A stretch of DNA of 8,434 nt from contig CAMALN010000055.1 of assembly GCA_945836565.1 (NCBI GenBank), positions 1 to 8,434 of the forward strand. The letters run 5' to 3'. This document shows, in pieces, positions 1 through 6,043 of this stretch (position 1 is the first letter of the stretch; every line of letters starts with the position of its first letter). The position numbers and the translations under genes are program-made. The notes under the pieces are model-generated. The model was not told the DNA's origin. It did no database searches and was given only the letters and a program-made list of their open reading frames with translations. Source of the DNA: an uncultured Lachnospiraceae bacterium (GTDB taxonomy: Bacteria > Bacillota > Clostridia > Lachnospirales > Lachnospiraceae).

Positions 1-11
1 ATTAGAATAAT

Positions 12-17
12 CCTCCT
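12..17 (-). promoter_or_regulatory. Shine-Dalgarno of the next minus-strand gene (probably sigE)
   Basis: On the minus strand the spoIIGA stop codon TAG is followed directly by GAGG, so TAGGAGG forms a strong ribosome binding site overlapping the stop. No complete start codon occurs in the remaining 11 nt. The minus-strand sequence ends in AAT, so an ATG beginning at position 2 with its G just outside the window would be 9 nt from AGGAGG. The known spoIIGA-sigE order makes sigE the expected gene, but none of its coding sequence is visible. The overlap suggests translational coupling. Confidence 0.75.
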
Positions 18-873
18 ATGGTTTTAAGCTATCATTTAGTAAAATATGTACGTTTTCCCCCAGCTTCAGAGGATACGCACTAATCGCCAAACGTATATTG
101 TTATAGTTTTTCTTACTTTTCATATATCTAAGCCTTCGTATATCAATTCCCGGCATCATACAAAAATTTGAATTAATTGTTCTGTATGGAACGGGCACGA
201 AGCTTATATGCGAAATACGATTTGCCTTTATATAGTCGAAATATCCTGTCTTTTCGTATGTATCAAGAATTTCCTTATAATCATTTTTTAGTATATGTAC
301 TGCAAATTCAGTATCACAAACTATTACACTAAGTCCTGAAGCATTAAGCACATTTCCTGTATCATAGTAGCCATAGGTTATATATTCATCCTGCTCAAGT
401 GATATGGCTATTTGATGTGTGCACCTAACTATTTCCTGCCTGTACTTAATATATTTGTTAGATATATAAAAGGCGGGGACCAGCAGAACAAAAGCTGCTA
501 TAAATACAATAAACTGAACAGCTCCGTGTTTTATGCTATAGTTCATCAGACATAATGCGGCCGCAATAGCAAGACTGACTCGTATATACATTGCATAAAC
601 AATCGGAAGGACATTTTTGTTTATTTTTATCCTATACATTATTTTTAGTAATATTATGTAGGTTGATACATATAATATATCTTGAATAATCATCCCTTTA
701 TCTATGCATACTATGTATTCGAAGGTACAAAGCAGCGATATAATTAAGGCGTAGGGCAGTATCTTCTTTATCTCAAGCTTAAACCCAAGTATTCTATCAG
801 ATATATATATCAAGACAGTATTTACAAGGAATGACCATATAAAAGCCAAATCCACATATAGGTTGTAGGTCAT
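16..873 (-). CDS. spoIIGA: SpoIIGA-type sigma-E processing aspartic protease
   Basis: Integral membrane aspartic protease; in this family it removes the pro-sequence of pro-sigma-E in the mother cell after a forespore signal (SpoIIR). The 285-residue product has about five hydrophobic segments in its first half (roughly residues 5-25, 39-56, 62-80, 88-111 and 119-138). A soluble domain follows, with the aspartic-protease motif YDTGN at 170-174 (predicted catalytic Asp171). A conserved-looking VPYRTI stretch lies at 228-233. Length is close to the roughly 300 residues usual for SpoIIGA. I chose the ATG at 873-871 because AAGGAGG sits 5 nt upstream; a GTG at 879-877 lies inside that Shine-Dalgarno. 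The gene has a Spo0A-box promoter upstream, and its stop lies in a Shine-Dalgarno for the next minus-strand gene, probably sigE. Overall similarity is diverged, so the call rests on topology, DTGN and context. Confidence 0.87.
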   Translation of the reverse strand: MTYNLYVDLAFIWSFLVNTVLIYISDRILGFKLEIKKILPYALIISLLCTFEYIVCIDKGMIIQDILYVSTYIILLKIMYRIKINKNVLPIVYAMYIRVSLAIAAALCLMNYSIKHGAVQFIVFIAAFVLLVPAFYISNKYIKYRQEIVRCTHQIAISLEQDEYITYGYYDTGNVLNASGLSVIVCDTEFAVHILKNDYKEILDTYEKTGYFDYIKANRISHISFVPVPYRTINSNFCMMPGIDIRRLRYMKSKKNYNNIRLAISAYPLKLGENVHILLNDSLKP

Positions 874-876
874 TTT

Positions 877-885
877 CACCTCCTT
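877..885 (-). promoter_or_regulatory. Ribosome binding site that sets the spoIIGA start
   Basis: The minus strand reads AAGGAGGTG here, a near-perfect anti-16S complement, followed by AAA and then ATG at 873-871. The GTG at its end is in frame but is part of the Shine-Dalgarno. The ATG is therefore the better start and the protein is two residues shorter than the longest reading frame. Confidence 0.85.
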
Positions 886-899
886 AATATGTTAAGCGA

Positions 900-932
900 A
901 TTATAAATTAAAGCTGTGAAAAAATTCGTCTA
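900..932 (-). promoter_or_regulatory. spoIIG-like sigma-A promoter of spoIIGA (long spacer)
   Basis: The minus strand carries a perfect TATAAT at 905-900. The best -35-like element is TAGACG at 932-927 (4 of 6 matches to TTGACA), giving a 21-nt spacer. With a normal 17-nt spacer the hexamer would be CGAATT, which is poor. The B. subtilis spoIIG promoter is known for an over-long spacer (22 bp) and needs phosphorylated Spo0A to be used. The predicted transcript start is near 893, leaving a leader of about 20 nt that contains the ribosome binding site. The -10 is clear; the -35 assignment is inference. Confidence 0.7.
925..931 (-). promoter_or_regulatory. Degenerate Spo0A box overlapping the -35 region
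   Basis: The minus strand reads AGACGAA, one mismatch from the Spo0A box TGNCGAA. It overlaps the -35-like TAGACG, at about -32 to -38 from the predicted start. This is where the low-affinity activating site lies in B. subtilis spoIIG. A single degenerate heptamer in AT-rich DNA would be weak evidence alone; position and the upstream perfect boxes support it. Confidence 0.55.
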
Positions 933-967
933 TTTATGGATGTATATTTCTAATAATAATTTGGTTT

Positions 968-974
968 TTCGACA
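968..974 (-). promoter_or_regulatory. Spo0A box (promoter-proximal of the tandem pair)
   Basis: Perfect TGTCGAA on the minus strand, at about -75 to -81 from the predicted spoIIGA start. It is part of a 10-bp direct repeat, TTCGACACAG on the plus strand (968-977 and 982-991), with 4 nt between the copies. It corresponds in position to the high-affinity upstream Spo0A site of B. subtilis spoIIG. Confidence 0.8.
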
Positions 975-997
975 CAGATAATTCGACACAGTATGCA
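969..997 (+). promoter_or_regulatory. Possible promoter of the subtilase gene
   Basis: On the plus strand TCGACA (969-974, 5 of 6 matches to TTGACA) is followed after 17 nt by TATGCA (992-997, only 3 of 6 matches to TATAAT). This would give a leader of roughly 28 nt with AAGGGG (1021-1026) as ribosome binding site. The -35 lies inside the Spo0A boxes. The -10 is weak and a sporulation sigma factor promoter cannot be excluded, so this is a tentative candidate. Confidence 0.25.
982..988 (-). promoter_or_regulatory. Spo0A box (promoter-distal of the tandem pair)
   Basis: Second perfect TGTCGAA on the minus strand, 14 bp from the first and in the same orientation, at about -89 to -95 from the predicted spoIIGA start. 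It lies about 45 bp upstream of the divergent subtilase start codon, so a bound Spo0A could also affect that gene. Confidence 0.8.
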
Positions 998-1031
998 CAT
1001 TTTGTGGATGACATGTGTATAAGGGGTATGT

Positions 1032-2633
1032 ATGGATAATAATGAGCCAAATAACAGAAAAATCAGTCCCGAGCTAAATATTGCAAATAATGTCGACGAA
1101 AGAATTCTGCTTTCATCACCGGAGCTTTCCGATGGGTACATAGAGCAATTCGGAATATGGGAGCTAATCGTAAGATACAATGGGGATTTTTCAAACATAA
1201 CGAAGGAATATGATATAAACGGCTTCAATCTCGGATATGGCTTCGGAATTCTGTATATAAAAAAAGATATGCTTACTTTATTAGAAAATGATAGTCGAAT
1301 CATATATATAGACAAACCAAAGGGAATGTATTTTGAGGCATCGACTGCAGATGCCGTTATGATATCTGTTATAGACTCGGGAATAGATATCTTCAATAAC
1401 AATTTCTATATAATAGAAAACGGTATTAAAAAGAGTCTTATATACGAGATATATGATATAGAAAGCAATCGTGTATATGTAAACGAAGAAATAAATGAAT
1501 TACTTAACAGTGATGACTACATAAATTTAGATATTAGCGGTCACGGAACGGCTGTAACGGGAGTTTTATTAGATAATATACATGATATACCATATAAATT
1601 AGTCGTTGTACGGCTTGGCAGTCAAAATATCTATGGTTCCTCTGATACATCCGCCATATTAAGGGGCTTATCCTATGTCAGCAAAAAAGCCTTGGAGCAA
1701 AATCTGCCTCTAATTGTCAACCTTAGCTATGGAAACAACTATGGAGATCATAATGGTGGAAGCATCCTGGAGCAGTATATAGATATACTTTCAGCATCAC
1801 AAAGAGTAAATATCATAACAGGTATGGGTAATGATGCATCCACAAAAAGACATGCACAGATTATGCTTGGAAATAAATCAAGAGGAATAGTTGAGCTTTC
1901 AATTGGTGAGTATCAGAGCGCACTTTCGATACAGATATACAGAAGATTATACGATAAAACAGATATCGTTCTTGTTTCTCCGGAGGGCAATGAATACGGA
2001 CCATTAAATAGCTTTAATTATATCAGTACCTATAATACACCTTACATATATATAAATTCTTCTGAGGGAACCTCTCCCTTTTCGCAGTTTACAGAAACCT
2101 ACATTTCACTGACACCAAGATTTGAATATCTTACAAGCGGAATATGGAGGATAGTATTGATTCCAAAATCAATTCAATATGGTAGAGTTGACCTGTGGCT
2201 GCCTTCAGGAACAGCTATAAATAATGATACCGGTTTTATACAGGCGTCACCGTCAACAACCTTTACTATTCCTGCAGGCTCCGAGAGTATAATAAGTGTT
2301 GGTTCGTATAATCCCACCACACTATCATATGCCGGATTTTCAGGAAGAGGCTATACGGTAGAGGAGCATATAAAGCCTGATGTATCCGCACCCGGAGTAG
2401 ATATACCGGTTATACTTCCGGGAAATGTAGAAGCAACAGCAAGCGGAACCTCTTTTTCAGCTCCTTACGCTGCAGCATATGCGGCAAAGCTTATGAACTG
2501 GGGAATAGTAGAAGGAAATGACCCATATATGTACGGACAAAAATTAAAGGCAAGAATGATAGAAGAGAGCTTCAAGCTGCCTCAGGACCGGCAATTTCCA
2601 AACGAATTACTGGGTTGGGGACTAATAATATAA
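1032..2633 (+). CDS. Csp-like S8 family subtilisin peptidase
   Basis: Serine peptidase of the subtilase family, resembling the CspA/B/C group. Its 533 residues have no signal peptide. Residues about 40-100 look like a short pro-domain. The catalytic motifs follow in order: VIDSG with Asp115, SGHGT with His171, oxyanion-type Asn267 in GMGND, and GTSFSAP with Ser474. A large insertion between the Asn and Ser motifs (about 285-410) is strand-rich and sits where Csp proteases carry a jelly-roll domain. All three triad residues are present, so it should be active, unlike pseudoproteases such as C. difficile CspC. The start is set by AAGGGG at 1021-1026, 5 nt upstream. It is transcribed divergently from spoIIGA. 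In Clostridium, CspB processes the cortex hydrolase SleC during germination. Such subtilases are often multi-copy in Lachnospiraceae, so the substrate here is unknown. Confidence 0.88.
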   Translation: MDNNEPNNRKISPELNIANNVDERILLSSPELSDGYIEQFGIWELIVRYNGDFSNITKEYDINGFNLGYGFGILYIKKDMLTLLENDSRIIYIDKPKGMYFEASTADAVMISVIDSGIDIFNNNFYIIENGIKKSLIYEIYDIESNRVYVNEEINELLNSDDYINLDISGHGTAVTGVLLDNIHDIPYKLVVVRLGSQNIYGSSDTSAILRGLSYVSKKALEQNLPLIVNLSYGNNYGDHNGGSILEQYIDILSASQRVNIITGMGNDASTKRHAQIMLGNKSRGIVELSIGEYQSALSIQIYRRLYDKTDIVLVSPEGNEYGPLNSFNYISTYNTPYIYINSSEGTSPFSQFTETYISLTPRFEYLTSGIWRIVLIPKSIQYGRVDLWLPSGTAINNDTGFIQASPSTTFTIPAGSESIISVGSYNPTTLSYAGFSGRGYTVEEHIKPDVSAPGVDIPVILPGNVEATASGTSFSAPYAAAYAAKLMNWGIVEGNDPYMYGQKLKARMIEESFKLPQDRQFPNELLGWGLII

Positions 2634-2681
2634 TATTTTCTTAATTTACTCTAAAACATTTATAAATCAAAGGGTATTATA

Positions 2682-2710
2682 TTGTTATTTTATTCATTTT
2701 ATGGTAAACT
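2682..2710 (+). promoter_or_regulatory. Probable sigma-A promoter of thiC
   Basis: TTGTTA (2682-2687) and TAAACT (2705-2710) are separated by 17 nt, and a TGG immediately before the -10 gives an extended -10 motif. The predicted start is near 2717, leaving a leader of about 24 nt. The rest of the 2634-2740 gap is AT-rich and shows no convincing terminator for the subtilase gene and no riboswitch. Confidence 0.5.
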
Positions 2711-2730
2711 TACTTTAATTATGTAATGAT

Positions 2731-2734
2731 GGAG
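2731..2734 (+). promoter_or_regulatory. Ribosome binding site that sets the thiC start
   Basis: GGAG lies 6 nt before the ATG at 2741. The in-frame ATGs at 2726 and 2729 have no Shine-Dalgarno upstream, and the second overlaps this GGAG, so 2741 is preferred. Confidence 0.7.
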
Positions 2735-2740
2735 AGTGCT

Positions 2741-4045
2741 ATGAGAAAATATACAACACAGATGGATGCTGCCCGAAAAGGAATCGTTACACCTGAATTA
2801 AAAAAGGTTGCCGAAAAAGAAGGCTATACAGTCGAAGAGCTTTTACCTCTTGTTGCTGAGGGTAAGGTTTGTATATGTGCAAATATACATCACACCTGTC
2901 TCGAACCGGAGGGGATAGGTTCAATGCTGAAAACTAAAATCAATGTGAATCTTGGAGTATCGCGCGACTGCAAGGATTATGATATCGAGCTAAAGAAGGT
3001 GCTTGAGGCCGTAAATATGGGTGCTCACGCAATTATGGATTTATCCTCGCATGGTGATACACAACCGTTTAGAAAAAAGCTCACGTCAGAATGTCCCGCT
3101 ATGATAGGAACAGTTCCTGTCTATGATTCGGTAATTCATTATCAGAGAGATCTTGCAACACTTACTGCAAAGGATTTTATCGATGTGGTAAGACTTCATG
3201 CCGAGGACGGTGTGGATTTTGTAACACTTCATTGTGGTATTACACGCAAGACAATTGAGCAGATAAAAACGCATAAGAGGAAGATGAACATAGTATCAAG
3301 AGGCGGTTCTCTTGTATTTGCCTGGATGAGTATGACAGGCAATGAGAATCCTTTCTATGAATATTATGATGAGATATTGGATATATGTGCTGAGCATGAT
3401 GTTACAATATCACTTGGAGATGCCTGCAGACCGGGATGTCTTGCAGATGCCTCTGATGTATGTCAGATAGAAGAGCTGGTACGTTTAGGTGAACTTACCA
3501 AACGTGCATGGGCTAAAAATGTACAGGTAATGATAGAAGGTCCAGGACATATGCCTATGGATCAGATTGCTGCAAATATGAAGCTACAGCAGACAATCTG
3601 TATGGGCGCGCCATTTTATGTTCTTGGTCCTCTTGTAACTGATATAGCACCGGGATATGATCATATTACATCGGCAATAGGCGGTGCCATAGCGGCTATG
3701 TCAGGAGCGGCTTTCCTGTGCTATGTTACTCCGGCTGAGCATCTTGCATTGCCGAATGTCGAGGATGTTCGTCAAGGTATAATTGCATCAAAAATTGCTG
3801 CACATGCTGCTGATATCGCCAAGGGCATCAAAGGCGCCAGGGATATTGATGACAGGATGGCTGATGCAAGACGAGAGCTTAATTGGGAAAAGCAGTGGGA
3901 ATGTGCAATAGATCCCGAAACTGCAAAAGCCATAAGAGACAGCCGAAGTCCTGAGCATGATGATACCTGTTCAATGTGCGGTAAATTCTGTGCGGTAAGA
4001 AGTATGAATAAAGCCTTAAATGGTGAATACATAGATATTTTATAA
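2741..4045 (+). CDS. thiC: Phosphomethylpyrimidine synthase ThiC
   Basis: Radical SAM enzyme that converts aminoimidazole ribotide to hydroxymethylpyrimidine phosphate, the pyrimidine half of thiamine; cytosolic. The 434-residue product matches the short form of ThiC lacking the long N-terminal extension of proteobacterial and plant enzymes. Family landmarks run along the whole length: TQMDAARKG (6-14), ANIHHT (47-52), MDLSSHGDT (99-107), GTVPVYD (123-129), NIVSRGGS (183-190), SLGDACRPG (224-232), IEGPGH (265-270), [14 protein letters not shown] (303-316) and CYVTPAEHL (327-335). The C-terminal cluster ligands are Cys410, Cys413 and Cys417, a CX2CX3C spacing, one residue shorter than the usually quoted CX2CX4C. 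No other thiamine gene is nearby. A ThiC paralogue such as the hydroxybenzimidazole synthase BzaF is the main alternative; the strong clostridial ThiC character makes that less likely. Confidence 0.9.
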   Translation: MRKYTTQMDAARKGIVTPELKKVAEKEGYTVEELLPLVAEGKVCICANIHHTCLEPEGIGSMLKTKINVNLGVSRDCKDYDIELKKVLEAVNMGAHAIMDLSSHGDTQPFRKKLTSECPAMIGTVPVYDSVIHYQRDLATLTAKDFIDVVRLHAEDGVDFVTLHCGITRKTIEQIKTHKRKMNIVSRGGSLVFAWMSMTGNENPFYEYYDEILDICAEHDVTISLGDACRPGCLADASDVCQIEELVRLGELTKRAWAKNVQVMIEGPGHMPMDQIAANMKLQQTICMGAPFYVLGPLVTDIAPGYDHITSAIGGAIAAMSGAAFLCYVTPAEHLALPNVEDVRQGIIASKIAAHAADIAKGIKGARDIDDRMADARRELNWEKQWECAIDPETAKAIRDSRSPEHDDTCSMCGKFCAVRSMNKALNGEYIDIL

Positions 4046-4070
4046 ATATTAAACAAGGGGGATAAAAAGC

Positions 4071-5048
4071 ATGGATTGGCAAAAAATTCTAAATACCTTA
4101 AAGAAATTTTTCCTGGGAATATGGGAGATACTTAAATATTATGTTCCTCTCATAATCCAGAAGATATGGGATATCTTAAAAATAGTCGGAGCATTTTTAG
4201 GAAGAACCTTTAGTAAATTCATTAAATGGCTTAAGAAATATATCAGGCAGGTGATAAAGCATACTAAAAAGGGTGATTACAGCCTTCTCATATATACTGC
4301 ACTTGCACTTGTTGCAATAATTCTTATTATTGTATTGCTTGTATCGGCAATCGGTGGTGGCAAAAAAAAGAAAAAGTCTACTACAGAAGCAAGTACAGAG
4401 GAAATAACAACAGAGGATCCTGCAATTGCTCAGCATAATCAGCTTGTCACAGAAGCCAAAACAATTTATCAAAATAATCAATCATTGCTTATTATGGTAA
4501 GTAATACAAGCCCTCTTGATGCTAGCTATACATTTGAACACCACACACTTAATTGCGGTAAGGATATTGACAAGCGTTCATTAGAGAACCTTAGGTCAAT
4601 GCTTCAGGCTTGTAACGATGCAGGAAATGAATACAATATTATCTCCGCATACAGAGACAGAACTGCTCAGCAAACCTTGTTTGATAATGAAGTCTCACGT
4701 ATAGTTGCGGCTGAAGGAATATCACAGGAAGAAGCTACACAGAAGGCATATAATTCGGTTCAGCCTGCTGGCTGCAGTGAGCACGAAACCGGTCTTGCAA
4801 TTGATTTAAGCAGTCTTAATACAACAACTCTTGACCAGTATGTAGCAGATGACGCTACCAATCAATGGCTTATGAACAATTCATACATATACGGTTTCAT
4901 ATTAAGATATCCTGCAGATAAGATTGCTATTACAGGTATTGATTTTGAACCATGGCATTTTAGATATGTAGGTGTCGAAGCCGCAACCTTCATGTATAAC
5001 AACAATCTTTGTCTTGAAGAGTTTTACGGACTTATTAACGAACAATAG
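4071..5048 (+). CDS. Membrane-anchored VanY-type D-alanyl-D-alanine carboxypeptidase (M15)
   Basis: Zinc peptidase predicted to remove the terminal D-Ala from peptidoglycan stem peptides outside the membrane. In its 325 residues, positions 1-67 are basic and amphipathic with repeated IWEILK/IWDILK motifs. A transmembrane helix follows (about 71-94), then a Lys run (98-102), a Thr/Glu-rich linker to about 115, and the M15B domain. Motifs are SAYRDR (192-197), SEHETGLAID (236-245; zinc ligands His238 and Asp245) and EPWHFRYV (293-300; catalytic Glu293 and zinc ligand His296). All expected active-site residues are present. AAGGGGG at 4055-4061 provides the ribosome binding site, 25 nt after thiC. 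The positive-inside rule places the long N-terminus in the cytoplasm. No vanA/B-like resistance genes lie nearby, so it is probably housekeeping wall trimming rather than glycopeptide resistance. Confidence 0.9.
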   Translation: MDWQKILNTLKKFFLGIWEILKYYVPLIIQKIWDILKIVGAFLGRTFSKFIKWLKKYIRQVIKHTKKGDYSLLIYTALALVAIILIIVLLVSAIGGGKKKKKSTTEASTEEITTEDPAIAQHNQLVTEAKTIYQNNQSLLIMVSNTSPLDASYTFEHHTLNCGKDIDKRSLENLRSMLQACNDAGNEYNIISAYRDRTAQQTLFDNEVSRIVAAEGISQEEATQKAYNSVQPAGCSEHETGLAIDLSSLNTTTLDQYVADDATNQWLMNNSYIYGFILRYPADKIAITGIDFEPWHFRYVGVEAATFMYNNNLCLEEFYGLINEQ

Positions 5049-5062
5049 TAATAGAGGTTCTT

Positions 5063-6013
5063 ATGTCTCAGAAGAATACTACACGAGCCCGTCGAAGAAA
5101 AATGGGAAAGCATAGGGATAGAGCATATAGAAAGCTTGTAATTAATTACAATATAATTGCAACACTTCTTATAATACTTGGAGTTTTGTACTGTGCTTCA
5201 CATATTTTTACAAAAAAACGCAGCTATCGTGAGACCGGTGTAGAATTATATAATCAGGGTAATTATACAGAAGCGATAGAATACTTTGATAAGGCTCTAC
5301 AAACAAATCAATTTTTTTCAGATAATGTTGACGCAGATGTGCTGATGTATAAAGCATCAGCATATCTTAATATGCAGAATTATACTTCGGCAAAGTATTG
5401 CTATGAAACATTGCTTGCTGATTATTCTGATAAATACTATGACAGGAATGAATATACATTTCTTGTCAGACTTTGTGATGCATTAAATGAGTACAGTAAT
5501 CAAAACTATGTCGCTTGTCTGGAGGTACTTAAGGAGGCCTGTGAAAGAGGCTATTATGAGCTTTCATTACCTGTTGCTACCTGTTATGAAAATATTTCAG
5601 AAAATGACAGCCTTGACAAATGGGTTTATATGAAAACATATCTCGATGTGTATGCCGGAAGGTGTACACCAAATGCGTATATGTATTATAAATATGCGGT
5701 ATATTATCTGAATATTGAAGATTATTCAAACGCAATAGATAATATTAAGCTCTCTTTATCATACAATGATGAGGAATATAAGCAGGAGCTTATGTATATG
5801 CTTATTATGTCGTATATAAAGATAAATGACTTTGATAATGCTTCACTGAATTGCGAGGAATATATCTCATTATATCCACAGGATACAAGAGCTCAGGAAT
5901 TACTTGATTATATATATTCAAGACAGCATCCTGATACAGAGGTTATAAATGATATCTTCGGTGTAAATCATCCTGAACAAAATGAATCATATGGTGAAGA
6001 AAGCATAGACTAA
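5063..6013 (+). CDS. Membrane-anchored tetratricopeptide repeat protein
   Basis: Protein of 316 residues without a recognised specific name. A strongly basic start (residues 1-24, many Arg and Lys) precedes one hydrophobic helix at about 30-49, so it is probably a single-pass protein with its C-terminal part outside. TPR-like helical pairs follow: the clearest is at 56-82 (ELYNQGNYTEAIEYFDKAL), with others at about 91-122, 205-236 and 242-274. The middle (125-200) is also helical but less regular, and the tail is acidic. TPRs bind proteins, so it may be an envelope scaffold; there is no visible enzymatic motif. It starts 14 nt after the carboxypeptidase stop, with AGAGG at 5053-5057, so the two are almost certainly co-transcribed and both face the cell wall. 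A functional link is inferred from this adjacency only. Confidence 0.8.
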   Translation: MSQKNTTRARRRKMGKHRDRAYRKLVINYNIIATLLIILGVLYCASHIFTKKRSYRETGVELYNQGNYTEAIEYFDKALQTNQFFSDNVDADVLMYKASAYLNMQNYTSAKYCYETLLADYSDKYYDRNEYTFLVRLCDALNEYSNQNYVACLEVLKEACERGYYELSLPVATCYENISENDSLDKWVYMKTYLDVYAGRCTPNAYMYYKYAVYYLNIEDYSNAIDNIKLSLSYNDEEYKQELMYMLIMSYIKINDFDNASLNCEEYISLYPQDTRAQELLDYIYSRQHPDTEVINDIFGVNHPEQNESYGEESID

Positions 6014-6043
6014 GACATATTAAATCGAATAAGGAACTATTTT

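Noticed and set aside
877..879. GTG start for spoIIGA
   Set aside because: This GTG is part of the AAGGAGGTG Shine-Dalgarno; the ATG at 873-871 has correct spacing.
1003..1011. DnaA-box-like TGTGGATGA in the divergent intergenic region
   Set aside because: One mismatch from TGTGGATAA, but it is alone, with no cluster, no AT-rich unwinding element and no dnaA/dnaN neighbours.
950..1402. 150-codon open frame on the minus strand opposite the subtilase start
   Set aside because: It lies antisense to the well-supported subtilase and over the Spo0A boxes; the translation is low-complexity with no recognisable domain.
2627..2645. Possible terminator after the subtilase stop (AATAT-A-ATATT then TTTTC)
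   Set aside because: The stem is only 5 A/T pairs with a 1-nt loop, which cannot form a stable terminator hairpin.
3772..4082. Overlapping minus-strand open frames opposite the thiC 3' end
   Set aside because: They are shadows of thiC codons with no family similarity that I can see.
4364..4370. Slippery heptamer A_AAA_AAG in zero frame in the carboxypeptidase Lys run
   Set aside because: Any Lys stretch gives this motif. There is no clear stimulatory hairpin or upstream AGGAGG, and the -1 frame stops after about 22 codons, simply losing the enzyme domain.
4197..4481. 94-codon minus-strand frame opposite the carboxypeptidase
   Set aside because: It mirrors the Lys-rich and hydrophobic codons of the real gene, giving Cys/Phe-rich nonsense; no independent support.
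4071..5048. Glycopeptide-resistance VanY
   Set aside because: The enzyme family fits, but no vanH, ligase, vanX or VanS/VanR genes are in the window, so a resistance role is not supported.
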